Of a stretch of 64,000 nucleotides of DNA, positions 9,435 through 17,486 are shown in pieces; within the stretch, counting starts at the first letter, position 1; every line of letters starts with the position of its first letter. A program made the position numbers and the translations under genes. The notes beneath the pieces are model-generated. The model was not told the origin of the DNA. It searched no databases and was given only the letters and a program-made list of their open reading frames with translations. The stretch comes from Maricaulis maris MCS10 (lineage in GTDB: Bacteria; Pseudomonadota; Alphaproteobacteria; Caulobacterales; Maricaulaceae), in the NCBI RefSeq assembly GCF_000014745.1, contig NC_008347.1:434001-498000 (forward strand), in the 5' to 3' direction.

Positions 9435-10079
9435 TCAGTGTGCGTTCACCAGCGCGCCCAGAATGCCGTCAATGATGAACTGGGCGGCGAGGGCGGCAAG
9501 GATGACGCCGAGGATGCGGGTGATCATGGCGGCCATGGAGTCGCCGATGACCCGCATCACCGGTCCGATCGCGAGGAAGGTGATCAGGCAGATCACCAGG
9601 ATCACGCCTGCAGCGGCCAGCACGACTCCGCGCTCGGCCCAGCCACCGGCATCCGACATGTAGAGCATGACGGTTGCGATCGCGCCGGGCCCCGCCAGCA
9701 TCGGGATCGCCATCGGGAAGACCGAGATGTCCTCCCAGGTCTCCGGATGGGCATCATGCTCGTCCATGATCGACTCGGCCCGTTCCTCGCGGCGTTCGGT
9801 GCGCTTTTCGAAGATCATTTCCAGGGCCATCAGGAACAGCAGGACGCCACCGGCAATCCGGAAGGCATCGAGGCTGATATGCATCGCATTGAGCAGCCAG
9901 CCGCCGGCCAAAGCAAAGCCCAGCAGAACGCCGGTCGCGATCACCACCGACTTGATCGCCATGGCCCGGCGGTGCGCATTCGGCGCGCCATTGGTCAGCG
10001 ACGCAAAAATCGGCGCGACACCGGGCGGGTCGATGGCCACGAAGAACGTGACGAGGGCAGAGGTGAAGATCTCAAGCAT
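9435..10079 (-). CDS. MarC family integral membrane protein
   Basis: A 214-residue protein with six hydrophobic segments in two three-helix sets, separated by a charged loop (about 90-115, EKRTERREERAESIMDEHD). MarC-family hallmarks are present: FVAIDPPGVAPIF near residue 15 and FPMAIPMLAGPGAIATVM near residue 122. The name comes from the E. coli mar locus, but no drug-resistance role has been shown for the family and its transport substrate is unknown. The gene converges on the lipocalin-like gene, six bases away. Confidence 0.9.
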   Translation of the reverse strand: MLEIFTSALVTFFVAIDPPGVAPIFASLTNGAPNAHRRAMAIKSVVIATGVLLGFALAGGWLLNAMHISLDAFRIAGGVLLFLMALEMIFEKRTERREERAESIMDEHDAHPETWEDISVFPMAIPMLAGPGAIATVMLYMSDAGGWAERGVVLAAAGVILVICLITFLAIGPVMRVIGDSMAAMITRILGVILAALAAQFIIDGILGALVNAH

Positions 10080-10189
10080 GGCGGCATTCCTGTTTCAGAG
10101 GCCCGCATAACCGTCGTGGCGAAGAAGGTCACGGAAAATCTCTCGCAGGGGCAAGCAGGAGAGGTATGCAAAAACGAAGATAAGGACGG

Positions 10190-10663
10190 TCATCGCTCAC
10201 CGCCCGGCCTGGCGCCGCGGCCACCTTCCACCAGCTCCCAACTCTCCGGCCAGCGCGGCTCGGGATCGGGATCGCCGGCCTCACGCGCCCGTCGGATGCG
10301 TTCGGCATCCTCGCGGATCTGCAGGTCAAGCTCGATCTCCTCGACCGACATTCCGGCCGCCTTGTACCAGGCGACCTCAGCATCACGCTCGGCAATTTCG
10401 TTTTCCGCCGCCAGCCGCAATTGCTCGCGCGCCAGCGCCACATTGGCGCGCGCTTGGGCGATGAAATCCCTGGCCAGGCCGAGCAGCTTCTGCGCCGCCA
10501 CGTCATCTCCGGAATTGAGCGCCACCGCCGCCGCGCCGAGGCATCGGCGCCCGGTCGTCGCACCGTCACGAAGGCCCGGGTCGGGCGCCTCCCCGGCCGG
10601 TCGGAGGCGCGGATGCGCTGACAAGGAATTCCGACGGTGTTGGCAGGGGAGGCGACGTGACAT
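10190..10663 (-). CDS. Hypothetical small soluble helical protein
   Basis: A possible 157-residue protein. Residues from about 50 onward read as a genuine charged, helical protein (DDVAAQKLLGLARDFI, then NVALAREQLRLAAENEIAE) and end in an acidic-Pro tail. The first 45 residues are rich in Arg, Pro and Cys and look less protein-like. ATG 10663 has AAAGGA about seven bases upstream, which favours it over the ATG at 10678. No family is recognised. A competing frame on the same strand is Trp/Arg-rich and was rejected as a shadow. Confidence 0.45.
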   Translation of the reverse strand: MSRRLPCQHRRNSLSAHPRLRPAGEAPDPGLRDGATTGRRCLGAAAVALNSGDDVAAQKLLGLARDFIAQARANVALAREQLRLAAENEIAERDAEVAWYKAAGMSVEEIELDLQIREDAERIRRAREAGDPDPEPRWPESWELVEGGRGARPGGER

Positions 10664-11056
10664 GGCAGGTCCTTTCATGGATGGAACAGGTGGATGACAA
10701 GCCCCACCGCGCCATGGCGTGAAGGCCTGGCGGTTTGGGCAGTAGAGGGGTGCGAGGTGCCGTTCCGGAGCCTTGCTATGTAATGTGTATGGGTGGCGCC
10801 GGGGGCACCTCGCACACGGAGATTTACTCGGTCCCCTTGCGGGTCCCGTCTCGAAACCGGCTGGAAGAAGCGGTCGAGCTTTGTGCCGCCGTCCAACCGA
10901 TGGCCACGCCGGGGCAGGTGATGGTCAACTCCACCCAACCGGACGAGCTCCGTCCTCCCCACGCCCCCGGATAACCAGTCCGGGCCTCAGGTGACGTGGG
11001 AACGGGGTGAGTATGCGGTGGGGTCAAAGGGGTGGGGATAAGTTTTGTGAGAAAAC
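10664..11056. other. Gene-free stretch with one long inverted repeat
   Basis: No supportable gene. A perfect 12-bp inverted repeat (GTGCGAGGTGCC at 10750-10761, GGCACCTCGCAC at 10804-10815) encloses a 42-base loop. Short ORFs on both strands read as low-complexity shadows. Confidence 0.4.
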
Positions 11057-11345
11057 ACGCTTCCCCTCTCCCTCGGGAGAGGGTCAGGGTGAGGGGTAAA
11101 TCCCGGTGAAAGCAGGAGGAATCCCCCTCATCCGCGCTGCGCGCACCTTCTCCCCAGGGAGAAGGAAGGGCCTCGCAGCGGGGATAATCTGCCTCTCCCC
11201 GGTCGGGGAGAGGTCCCGGAGCGCGTCAGCGCGCAGGGGGTGAGGGGCGCGCCGCGATGCGGCGCCAGGGAAAGGATTCTCCTGGGCGCCGACGCGCCGC
11301 CCCTCATCGGCCCTGCGGGCCACTTCTCCCCGGTCGGGGAGAAGC
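11057..11345. repeat. Cluster of CCTCTCCC/GGGAGAGG palindromic intergenic repeats
   Basis: Several short GC-rich palindromes of one style follow each other: CCCTCTCCC-TCG-GGAGAGGG near 11065, CTTCTCCCC-AGGGAGAAG near 11148, CCTCTCCCCGGTCGGGGAGAGG near 11191, and CTTCTCCCCGGTCGGGGAGAAG near 11323. Each is accompanied by an imperfect GC-rich arm such as GCGCTGCGCGC or GGCCCTGCGGGCC. This matches REP-like intergenic repeats common in alphaproteobacteria. No coding frame is credible. Confidence 0.7.
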
Positions 11346-11384
11346 AGGGCGTCCGGTTTCTGACCCCCACACGCACCCCCCTCC

Positions 11385-11484
11385 CATTTTTCCCGGGCGA
11401 AGACCCGGGACCCACGGAGCGACCTTTCAGGCGCTGAGTCTCCGGTCGGTCCCGGATCGTGCTGACGCACGTCCGGGAAAAATG
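11385..11484. repeat. Palindromic repeat bounded by CATTTTTCCCGG ... CCGGGAAAAATG
   Basis: A 100-base element whose ends are perfect inverted repeats (CATTTTTCCCGG at left, CCGGGAAAAATG at right), with inner GGGACC/GGTCCC and CTCCG/CGGAG complements. A relative with the same ends lies at 47690-47808. Confidence 0.65.
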
Positions 11485-11522
11485 GAGTGGAGTGGGCGGC
11501 TCGCTTCAATACCAACTCCACC

Positions 11523-11657
11523 TTGTCATCCCGGACGTATGCCCGGCCACGAGCCGGGCGGAGATCCGGGACCTATTGTCGCGAAGGTTCGCAGCGCCGG
11601 GCGTATGGGTCCCGGGTCTGCGGCCTGCTTGCGCAGGCCATTCGCCCGGGATGACAA
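11523..11657. repeat. TTGTCATCCCGG palindromic repeat element
   Basis: A 135-base element starting TTGTCATCCCGG and ending CCGGGATGACAA, with inner arms around ATCCGGGACC and GGTCCCGGGT and smaller GC hairpins. The same GTCATCCC/GGGATGAC end motif recurs at 47439-47553 and in part at 47890. Confidence 0.7.
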
Positions 11658-11675
11658 CCGAAATTTGCCCCCAAC

Positions 11676-11708
11676 GAAAAAAGCCCCGGCGTTCCCGCCA
11701 GGGCTTCT
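11676..11708 (-). terminator. Rho-independent terminator for the deoxyhypusine-synthase-like gene
   Basis: Read on the minus strand, a 9-bp stem (11683-11691 with 11696-11704, loop 11692-11695) is followed by six T. It lies 23 bases past the stop codon at 11731. Confidence 0.85.
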
Positions 11709-11730
11709 TCTTTGACGCAGAACCAAGCGT

Positions 11731-12777
11731 TTAGTCTTGGAACATGTCCCCATACCGATGCCGGGGACGCTTTTCCCAATCTCTCCGGTGATAGACGTCG
11801 GAGGCGATGACCGGGGCAACGGTCGAGGCTTCCGCGAACACCATCTGTTCCAGTGCCACATCGACCTTGCCCCAGGAGCAGGCTTCTTTCAGCGTGGAGG
11901 AAGAGCAGGCGCCGTCGCGGACGTCGGCGACGGTGATCTGGACGGCGTAGGCGTGCATCGGCACTTCGACGCCGAGGATTTCGGCGCAGACGACGGTGTC
12001 CTGGGCGAAGTTCTTGGGCACGCCGCCGCCGACCATGAACAGGCCCGTCTTGCCGGCCTTGATCTTGATGTCGGTGAGCTCACGGAAATCGGCGACGCTG
12101 TCGATCGAGAGATAGGGCTGTTTGGCCTTCATCCGCTCGACCTGGTGCTTGACCAGGCCGAAGCCGGCGGAACAGTCGGAAAAGGCCGGGCAGAAGATCG
12201 GCACGCCCTGCTCATAGCATTCCTGGACCAGCGAGCCTTCCTTCTTGGCATTGCCATCGGCCAGCCATTTGCCCATTGCCTTGATATAGGAGCGCGAAGA
12301 GCGCGGGCCGGGTTCCAGAAGGTCGGCGATTTCCAGGGTTGCCGCGTCGCAGGCCTGCAGTTCTTCCTCGTCGATATAGGTGTCGTAGATGCGGTCGATA
12401 TAGAGATCGCGCAGCTCGCGGTCGTCGGGGATTTCGCGGGCCTGGTAGTGCTTGAAGCCGAGGGCTTCAAAGAAGTCCATGTCGACGATGGAGGCGCCGG
12501 TCGAGACGATGGCGTCGACCATGTTGTTGCGCACCATGTCGCGCCAGACATGCATGCAGCCGCCGGCGCTGGTCGAGCCGGCCAGGGTCAGGATGACCGA
12601 GCAATCCGGATCGGCGACAGCCTGTTCCAGGATGCGGGCCGCACGGGCGGCATCGCGCGAGGTGAAGGACATCTTCTCCCAGGCGTCGATCATGTGGCGG
12701 CCGTCAAAGGCGGTGATGTCGATATGTTCGACCGGGTTGGACAGCAACTCGGCCTTGCGGTTCGATTTGTCGCTCAT
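11731..12777 (-). CDS. Deoxyhypusine-synthase-like protein, probable polyamine (homospermidine/spermidine-type) synthase
   Basis: A 348-residue member of the deoxyhypusine synthase fold. Visible signatures include GSTSAGG near residue 67, VSTGASIVDMDF, CPAFSDCSAGFGL, FMVGGGVPKNF, and a C-terminal SWGKVDVALEQMVFAEAS. The Lys of that WGK (about 302) corresponds to the catalytic, imine-forming Lys of deoxyhypusine synthases. Bacteria lack eIF5A, and plant homospermidine synthase arose from this family, so the likely role is NAD-dependent aminobutyl transfer between polyamines. It lies ten bases downstream of the ornithine decarboxylase gene in one operon, which supports putrescine as substrate. 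The exact product is inferred. Confidence 0.85.
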   Translation of the reverse strand: MSDKSNRKAELLSNPVEHIDITAFDGRHMIDAWEKMSFTSRDAARAARILEQAVADPDCSVILTLAGSTSAGGCMHVWRDMVRNNMVDAIVSTGASIVDMDFFEALGFKHYQAREIPDDRELRDLYIDRIYDTYIDEEELQACDAATLEIADLLEPGPRSSRSYIKAMGKWLADGNAKKEGSLVQECYEQGVPIFCPAFSDCSAGFGLVKHQVERMKAKQPYLSIDSVADFRELTDIKIKAGKTGLFMVGGGVPKNFAQDTVVCAEILGVEVPMHAYAVQITVADVRDGACSSSTLKEACSWGKVDVALEQMVFAEASTVAPVIASDVYHRRDWEKRPRHRYGDMFQD

Positions 12778-12787
12778 GTCTGTTTCC

Positions 12788-14041
12788 TCAGGCGCGCCGT
12801 TTCAGGCGCGGGCGGCGCCGGCGGGCGCGGGCAAAATTGATGACCGTGGCGCCGTCGTCTTCGGCCAGGTCAGGTTGGGCTTCGAACATAGACGGCCACG
12901 GCATATCCTCAACCGCAACGCGTTCGATGGTGCCGAAGCCATTGAAATCCGTGGCCAGCGCGGTGCCATAGGCGCCGAGCATGCCGATCTCGATGACGTC
13001 ACCCTCACGGATGTCGGCGGGCAGTTCGAACGGGCCGGGAATGGCATCGAGGCTGTCGCAGGTCGGACCGAAGAAGCGGAAAGACGCGGTCTGCTCGCTG
13101 CTTTCATCGCGCGGGCCGGTCGAGCGGCGACGGTGCAGACGGACCGGGAAGGGCCATTTCGCATGCGCCGCGTCGAACAGGCGTCCATAGGCGCCGTCAT
13201 TGAGATAGAGGGCGTCACCCTTGCGCAGCTCGACCCGGGTCAGGACAGACTCCGCTTCGGCCACCAGGGCGCGACCGGGCTCGCACCACAGGTCGGCATT
13301 CTCGAGCACCATCATCTCTTCGAAAGCGTCCTCGATGGCGGCGACATAATCGTCCATCGGCGGCGGCTGCATGCCCGGATAGATGGAGGGGAAACCGCCA
13401 CCGACATCGACAATGTCGACGGTGACACCGGCCTGGGCGATCAGGCGCGAAGCTTCCAGCATGGCCGAGCGATAGGCCGAAGGCTGCATGCACTGACTGC
13501 CGACATGGAAGCTCACACCCAGCTCGAAGGCGTGGGCGCGGGCCGTTCGGATCAGTTCGGCGGCTTCATAGGCCGGCGCGCCGAACTTGCCGGCCAGCGA
13601 GAACATCGCTCCGTCATTGGACACGGCCAGGCGCACGACCAGCGTGACATCGTCGGCGTGATTGGTCTCTTCCAGGATCTTGGCCAGCTCGGCTTCGCAA
13701 TCGAGCGCAAAGATGCGCACGCCGAACTCGTAATAGGCACGACGGATCGACTCGCGGCTCTTGACCGGATGCAGGAAGGCCATGCGGCTGTCGGGGCAAT
13801 GCTCCGCCACCAGCTGGATTTCCGGGATCGAGGCGACGTCGAAAAAGCGCGTTCCGGCCTTGTGCAGCGCCTGGAGGATCCAGGGCGCCGGATTGGCTTT
13901 GACGGCGTAGAGAACTTCGCCCGGGAAATTGTCCTGGAACCAGCGCCCAGCTTCAGCAACACGGTCAGGACGTACACAGACGACCGGACTTTCTACGTGC
14001 CGCGAACGGACCAGGTCCAGGGGAGTATGGTACGTGTGCAA
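12788..14041 (-). CDS. Ornithine (lysine/ornithine) decarboxylase, fold-type III PLP enzyme
   Basis: A 417-residue alanine-racemase-fold decarboxylase. PLP is held by Lys in VLYAVKANPAPW (about residue 46). HVGSQ, DVGGGFPS and EPGRALVAE (about 253) bind cofactor phosphate, and GPTCDSLD (Cys about 328) supplies the second active-site residue from the partner subunit. These fit eukaryote-type ornithine decarboxylase rather than diaminopimelate decarboxylase; lysine use cannot be excluded. The start is TTG with AGGGGG nine bases upstream, and no earlier in-frame ATG exists. The C-terminus is an unusual basic tail (ARARRRRPRLKRRA). It is first in an operon with the deoxyhypusine-synthase-like gene. 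Confidence 0.88.
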   Translation of the reverse strand: MHTYHTPLDLVRSRHVESPVVCVRPDRVAEAGRWFQDNFPGEVLYAVKANPAPWILQALHKAGTRFFDVASIPEIQLVAEHCPDSRMAFLHPVKSRESIRRAYYEFGVRIFALDCEAELAKILEETNHADDVTLVVRLAVSNDGAMFSLAGKFGAPAYEAAELIRTARAHAFELGVSFHVGSQCMQPSAYRSAMLEASRLIAQAGVTVDIVDVGGGFPSIYPGMQPPPMDDYVAAIEDAFEEMMVLENADLWCEPGRALVAEAESVLTRVELRKGDALYLNDGAYGRLFDAAHAKWPFPVRLHRRRSTGPRDESSEQTASFRFFGPTCDSLDAIPGPFELPADIREGDVIEIGMLGAYGTALATDFNGFGTIERVAVEDMPWPSMFEAQPDLAEDDGATVINFARARRRRPRLKRRA

Positions 14042-14614
14042 TTCACGTGACCCCCTGCTCGTTGTTAACCCAATCCGGCATCGTCACCTCCGCCGGGAAA
14101 ATCGCGATTAAAGTCAATTTCCGGGTGTGTAAAGCGGGAAATTTGCGGCGGCTGAATTTTTGCCCCGGCAGGGCGGTCTCCCAACCGATGGCGACCGCAA
14201 TTCCCGTCGCTTTCAGCTCATGGTCACACCCGCTGCGACAAGCATCCAAAACAAATCCGTACCCGGATTGAAGTTCAGAATTCATCTGTCCAATCAAACA
14301 TTTCGGGCAATCCCGTAATGAGTGTAAATGAAGCGTTACGTTCCGCAATGTCACAAAAAATTCAATCACCAATACTTCGTCAGTGACCGATTTGCCACCA
14401 CGGCGATTTTGCCAACTGGGACAGTATCTAGCGGGTCGCAGATGATGCCTGCACTACCGATTGTGGGCGCTGCAGGCTCGGCTCGGATGCGAGTCCGGTC
14501 AGGGGTGTCATGCCGCCGTTACAAAGCTGATGTTTACCCGCCTCCCGAGTGATCGGGGTGGAACGGGTCCCCTCCGGTCGTCAGTGAAATTCATTCCTTT
14601 TCCGGGGGACTTCA
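14042..14614. promoter_or_regulatory. Long intergenic region between divergent operons; weak PHO-box candidate
   Basis: This 573-base gap has no credible ORF and is AT-richer than its surroundings from 14090 to 14400. At 14505-14533 it carries heptamers at 11-base spacing: GTGTCAT, CCGTTAC, CTGATGT, separated by GCCG and AAAG. Against the PHO consensus CTGTCAY-N4-CTGTCAY the first matches 6/7, the second 5/7 and the third poorly. The site ends 81 bases before the lipoprotein ATG. It is a tentative PhoB site. Confidence 0.35.
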
Positions 14615-17422
14615 ATGTCGGTGAAGAACAATTTTCGAAAGCTTCTGCTTGTTTCCACGTCCTGCGCCTTCTTCGCGGCGTGCGCGGATACATCCATCTC
14701 CTCGCCTGGTAATACCAATGTCGGCACGCCTCCGGGCACCGGCGGTGGTGGCGGCGGCGGCAGCCAGACCACGATCGACCTGATCCCGGCTGGCGGCTGC
14801 GGCACCGGCTCGGTCCGCGAGACCTCGGTCACCAATGGCGACATCACGATCAATGCCTGTGAGATCACCGGCAACATCACGTCCAACACCACGATCGCCG
14901 CGAATGCCGGCGTGATCATCACCGGCCCGGTCTTCGTCGGTGTCGATGGTGGCGGTTCGGTGACCCTTGAAATCGGCGCAGGCGCAACCCTGTTCGGTTC
15001 AGCCGGTTCTGACTATCTGGTCATCTCCCGTGGCTCGCGCCTCGAAGCGGTCGGCACGTCGGACGCGCCGGTTGTCTTCACATCGCGCCAGGACATTGAA
15101 GGCACAGCCGGTCCGCTCGATCGCGGCCAGTGGGGCGGCCTGATCATCAACGGCTTCGCACCGATCAATGCCTGCATCGACGGCACCGCGACGGGCGGTA
15201 CGGCTGGTTGTGAAAAATCGGGTGAAGGTTCATCCGGCCTGTTCGGCGGCGACAATCCGGCCGATGACAGCGGCATCCTGCGCTATGTCCAGGTCCGTTA
15301 TGCGGGCTTCCTCATCAACAATGAGGACGAGCTCAACGGCATCGCCTTCCAGGGTGTCGGTTCGGGCACCGAAGTCGACTACGTCCAGGTCTCCAACAAT
15401 GCCGATGACGGCGTCGAGATGTTCGGTGGTACGGTGGATGTCAGCCACCTGGTCCTGACCAATATTCGCGATGACAGCTTCGACTACACCGATGGCTGGA
15501 TTGGCCGCGCCCAGTTCGTGCTCGTCCGCCAGTCCGGCGATGACGCCGACCAGGGCTTCGAGTTCGACAATCGCGGCTCCAACAACACGCTGTTGCCGCG
15601 CTCCAACCCGCGCATCTCCAACTTCACCCTGATCGGTGAGCGCAACGCCGCCGAGTCCGACCAGGGCATGCTGCTCCGGGCCGGTACCGCCGGTGAACTC
15701 TACAATGGCATCGTGGTCGATTTCGGCGAGGATTGCCTCGACATCGACGACCAGGAAACCTTTGACCGTATCGGCGCCAGCGGCGCTGCCGGTGACGAAG
15801 ACATCATCATGCAGTCGATCGTTCTCGATTGTACGACGAATTTCGACGAAGAAGCCGGTGACACCACCGACCTCTCGACCTGGTTCCTGGGTCAGGCCAA
15901 CAATGCCGAGATCAACAACTCGATGTCCGGTGTCTTCCCGGGCCCGATCGAGCAAGCGGTCACGGCCTTCGACATCAATGCGTTGGACAACTGGTTCACC
16001 GATGTCGACTATATCGGTGCCTTCTCCGGTTCCGAAACGGACGCTTCCAACTGGGCAGCCGGCTGGACCTACAACCTGTTCGCCGATCCGGGTTGCCCGA
16101 CGGGCACCACCGAATCCGTTGAGGTCATCAATGGTCAGCGCATCTGCCAGATCACTGGCAACTTGACCTCCGACCTGCGCCTGACGCGCGGCTCCATGTA
16201 TGAGCTCGTCGGTCCGGTCTTCGTCGGTGTTGACCGCGGCCCCGATCCGGCCAGCCCGCTGCCGTCCGGTATCGAAGCCGAACTCACAATCGATCCCGGT
16301 GTCACCATTTTCGGCTCGGCCGGCTCTGACTACATCGTCATCACACGTGGCTCGAGCATTCGCTCGAACGGTACCGCAACCGCTCCAGTCACCATGACCT
16401 CGCGCTCGGATGTCGAAGGTACGGTCGGCGCCAATGACCGCGGTCAGTGGGGCGGCCTGATCATCAATGGTCGCGCACCGATCAATGCCTGTATCGATGG
16501 TACGGCAACGGGCGGTACAACCGATTGTGAGAAGTCGGGTGAAGGCTCTTCCGGTCTCTTCGGTGGCGCCACGCCAACCGATGACTCGGGCAATATCTTC
16601 TACACCCGTCTCCTGTACGCCGGCTTCCTGATCAACAACGAAGACGAGCTCAACGGCATCGCCTTCCAGGCTGTCGGTTCGGGCACCGAAGTCGACTACG
16701 TCCAGGTCCACAACAATGCCGATGACGGCGTCGAAATGTTCGGCGGCGCGGTTGATGTGAGCCATCTGGTCCTCACCGGTATTCGCGATGACAGCTTCGA
16801 CTACACCGATGGCTGGGTTGGTCGCGCTCAGTTCGTGATCGTGTCCCAGTCCGGCGACGACGCCGACCAGGGCTTCGAATTCGACAATCGCGGTTCCAAC
16901 AACACCCTGCTGCCGCGCTCCAACCCGCGCATCTCCAACTTCACCCTGATCGGTGAACGCGGTGCAGCTGAATCGGACCAGGGCATGCTGCTCCGGGCCG
17001 GTACGGCGGGCGAGCTCTACAACGGCATCGTGGTCGATTTCGGCGAGGATTGCCTCGACATCGACGACCAGGAAACCTTCGACCGTATCGGCGCCACCGG
17101 CGCCGCTGGTGACGAAGACATCATCATGCAGTCGATCGTTCTCGACTGTACGACGAACTTCGACGAGAGCGCCGGTGACACCACCGATCTCTCGACCTGG
17201 TTCCTGGGTCAGGCCAACAATGCCGAGATCACCCACACGATGACGGGCTTCGCCTTCATCCCGGGCAATACCGGTGTCGTGCCGGGCGCGACCGAACAAG
17301 CGGTCACCGCCTTCGACATCAATGCTCTCGACAGCTGGTTCGTCGATGTCGACTACATCGGCGCCGTCGAAGACGCCAACGACACCTGGTACCAGGGTTG
17401 GACCTTCCGTCGCACGCAGTAA
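14615..17422 (+). CDS. Secreted/surface lipoprotein with two tandem near-identical domains (ElpS-like candidate)
   Basis: A 935-residue lipoprotein. A signal peptide ends in the lipobox FFAAC (Cys23). Ala follows Cys, which argues for outer-membrane sorting. A Gly-rich linker (residues 40-50) leads to two copies of a roughly 425-residue domain (about 60-480 and 492-935) of beta-helix-like repeats. Both share IIINGxAPINACIDGTATGG, NNEDELNGIAFQ, NNADDGVEMFGG, FDNRGSNNTLLPRSNPRISN and DFGEDCLDIDDQETFDRIG. Its setting, beside a TonB receptor and a 12-gene T2SS, resembles Caulobacter elpS, a phosphate-starvation lipoprotein whose release needs the adjacent T2SS. Homology to ElpS is inferred from context, not alignment. 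Confidence 0.8.
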   Translation: MSVKNNFRKLLLVSTSCAFFAACADTSISSPGNTNVGTPPGTGGGGGGGSQTTIDLIPAGGCGTGSVRETSVTNGDITINACEITGNITSNTTIAANAGVIITGPVFVGVDGGGSVTLEIGAGATLFGSAGSDYLVISRGSRLEAVGTSDAPVVFTSRQDIEGTAGPLDRGQWGGLIINGFAPINACIDGTATGGTAGCEKSGEGSSGLFGGDNPADDSGILRYVQVRYAGFLINNEDELNGIAFQGVGSGTEVDYVQVSNNADDGVEMFGGTVDVSHLVLTNIRDDSFDYTDGWIGRAQFVLVRQSGDDADQGFEFDNRGSNNTLLPRSNPRISNFTLIGERNAAESDQGMLLRAGTAGELYNGIVVDFGEDCLDIDDQETFDRIGASGAAGDEDIIMQSIVLDCTTNFDEEAGDTTDLSTWFLGQANNAEINNSMSGVFPGPIEQAVTAFDINALDNWFTDVDYIGAFSGSETDASNWAAGWTYNLFADPGCPTGTTESVEVINGQRICQITGNLTSDLRLTRGSMYELVGPVFVGVDRGPDPASPLPSGIEAELTIDPGVTIFGSAGSDYIVITRGSSIRSNGTATAPVTMTSRSDVEGTVGANDRGQWGGLIINGRAPINACIDGTATGGTTDCEKSGEGSSGLFGGATPTDDSGNIFYTRLLYAGFLINNEDELNGIAFQAVGSGTEVDYVQVHNNADDGVEMFGGAVDVSHLVLTGIRDDSFDYTDGWVGRAQFVIVSQSGDDADQGFEFDNRGSNNTLLPRSNPRISNFTLIGERGAAESDQGMLLRAGTAGELYNGIVVDFGEDCLDIDDQETFDRIGATGAAGDEDIIMQSIVLDCTTNFDESAGDTTDLSTWFLGQANNAEITHTMTGFAFIPGNTGVVPGATEQAVTAFDINALDSWFVDVDYIGAVEDANDTWYQGWTFRRTQ
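14768..17419 (+). repeat. Long in-frame tandem duplication inside the lipoprotein gene
   Basis: Two segments, about 14768-16076 and 16087-17419, encode the same domain with long runs of identical protein and largely identical DNA; for example the stretches near 15540-15640 and 16850-16950 differ at only a few bases. Identity is highest in the second half of each unit, and the first 100 residues have diverged more. Confidence 0.85.
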
Positions 17423-17436
17423 CGCAATTGCCTGAA

Positions 17437-17460
17437 CCGGCCGGCCTTCGGGCCGGCCGG
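17437..17460 (+). terminator. Perfect 10-bp hairpin between lipoprotein and TonB receptor genes (attenuator-like)
   Basis: CCGGCCGGCC-TTCG-GGCCGGCCGG is a very stable stem with a UUCG tetraloop, starting 14 bases after the lipoprotein stop. No T-run follows, so it is more likely a partial terminator or 3' mRNA stabiliser that sets a higher lipoprotein than receptor level. Confidence 0.55.
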
Positions 17461-17486
17461 GGATGGCGTCTGTCAATCGCAGTCAC

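Noticed and set aside
10735-10974. 79-codon plus-strand frame in the gap after the hypothetical gene
   Set aside because: No ribosome site, it spans an inverted repeat, and both strands are open for similar lengths.
11057-11345. Possible CRISPR-like repeat array
   Set aside because: Repeats are unevenly spaced, palindromic and variable, with no uniform spacers or cas genes; they fit REP-like elements.
15230-17476. 748-codon open frame antisense to the lipoprotein gene
   Set aside because: It is an artefact of strong codon bias in the tandem domains. The plus-strand frame has the signal peptide, lipobox and family motifs.
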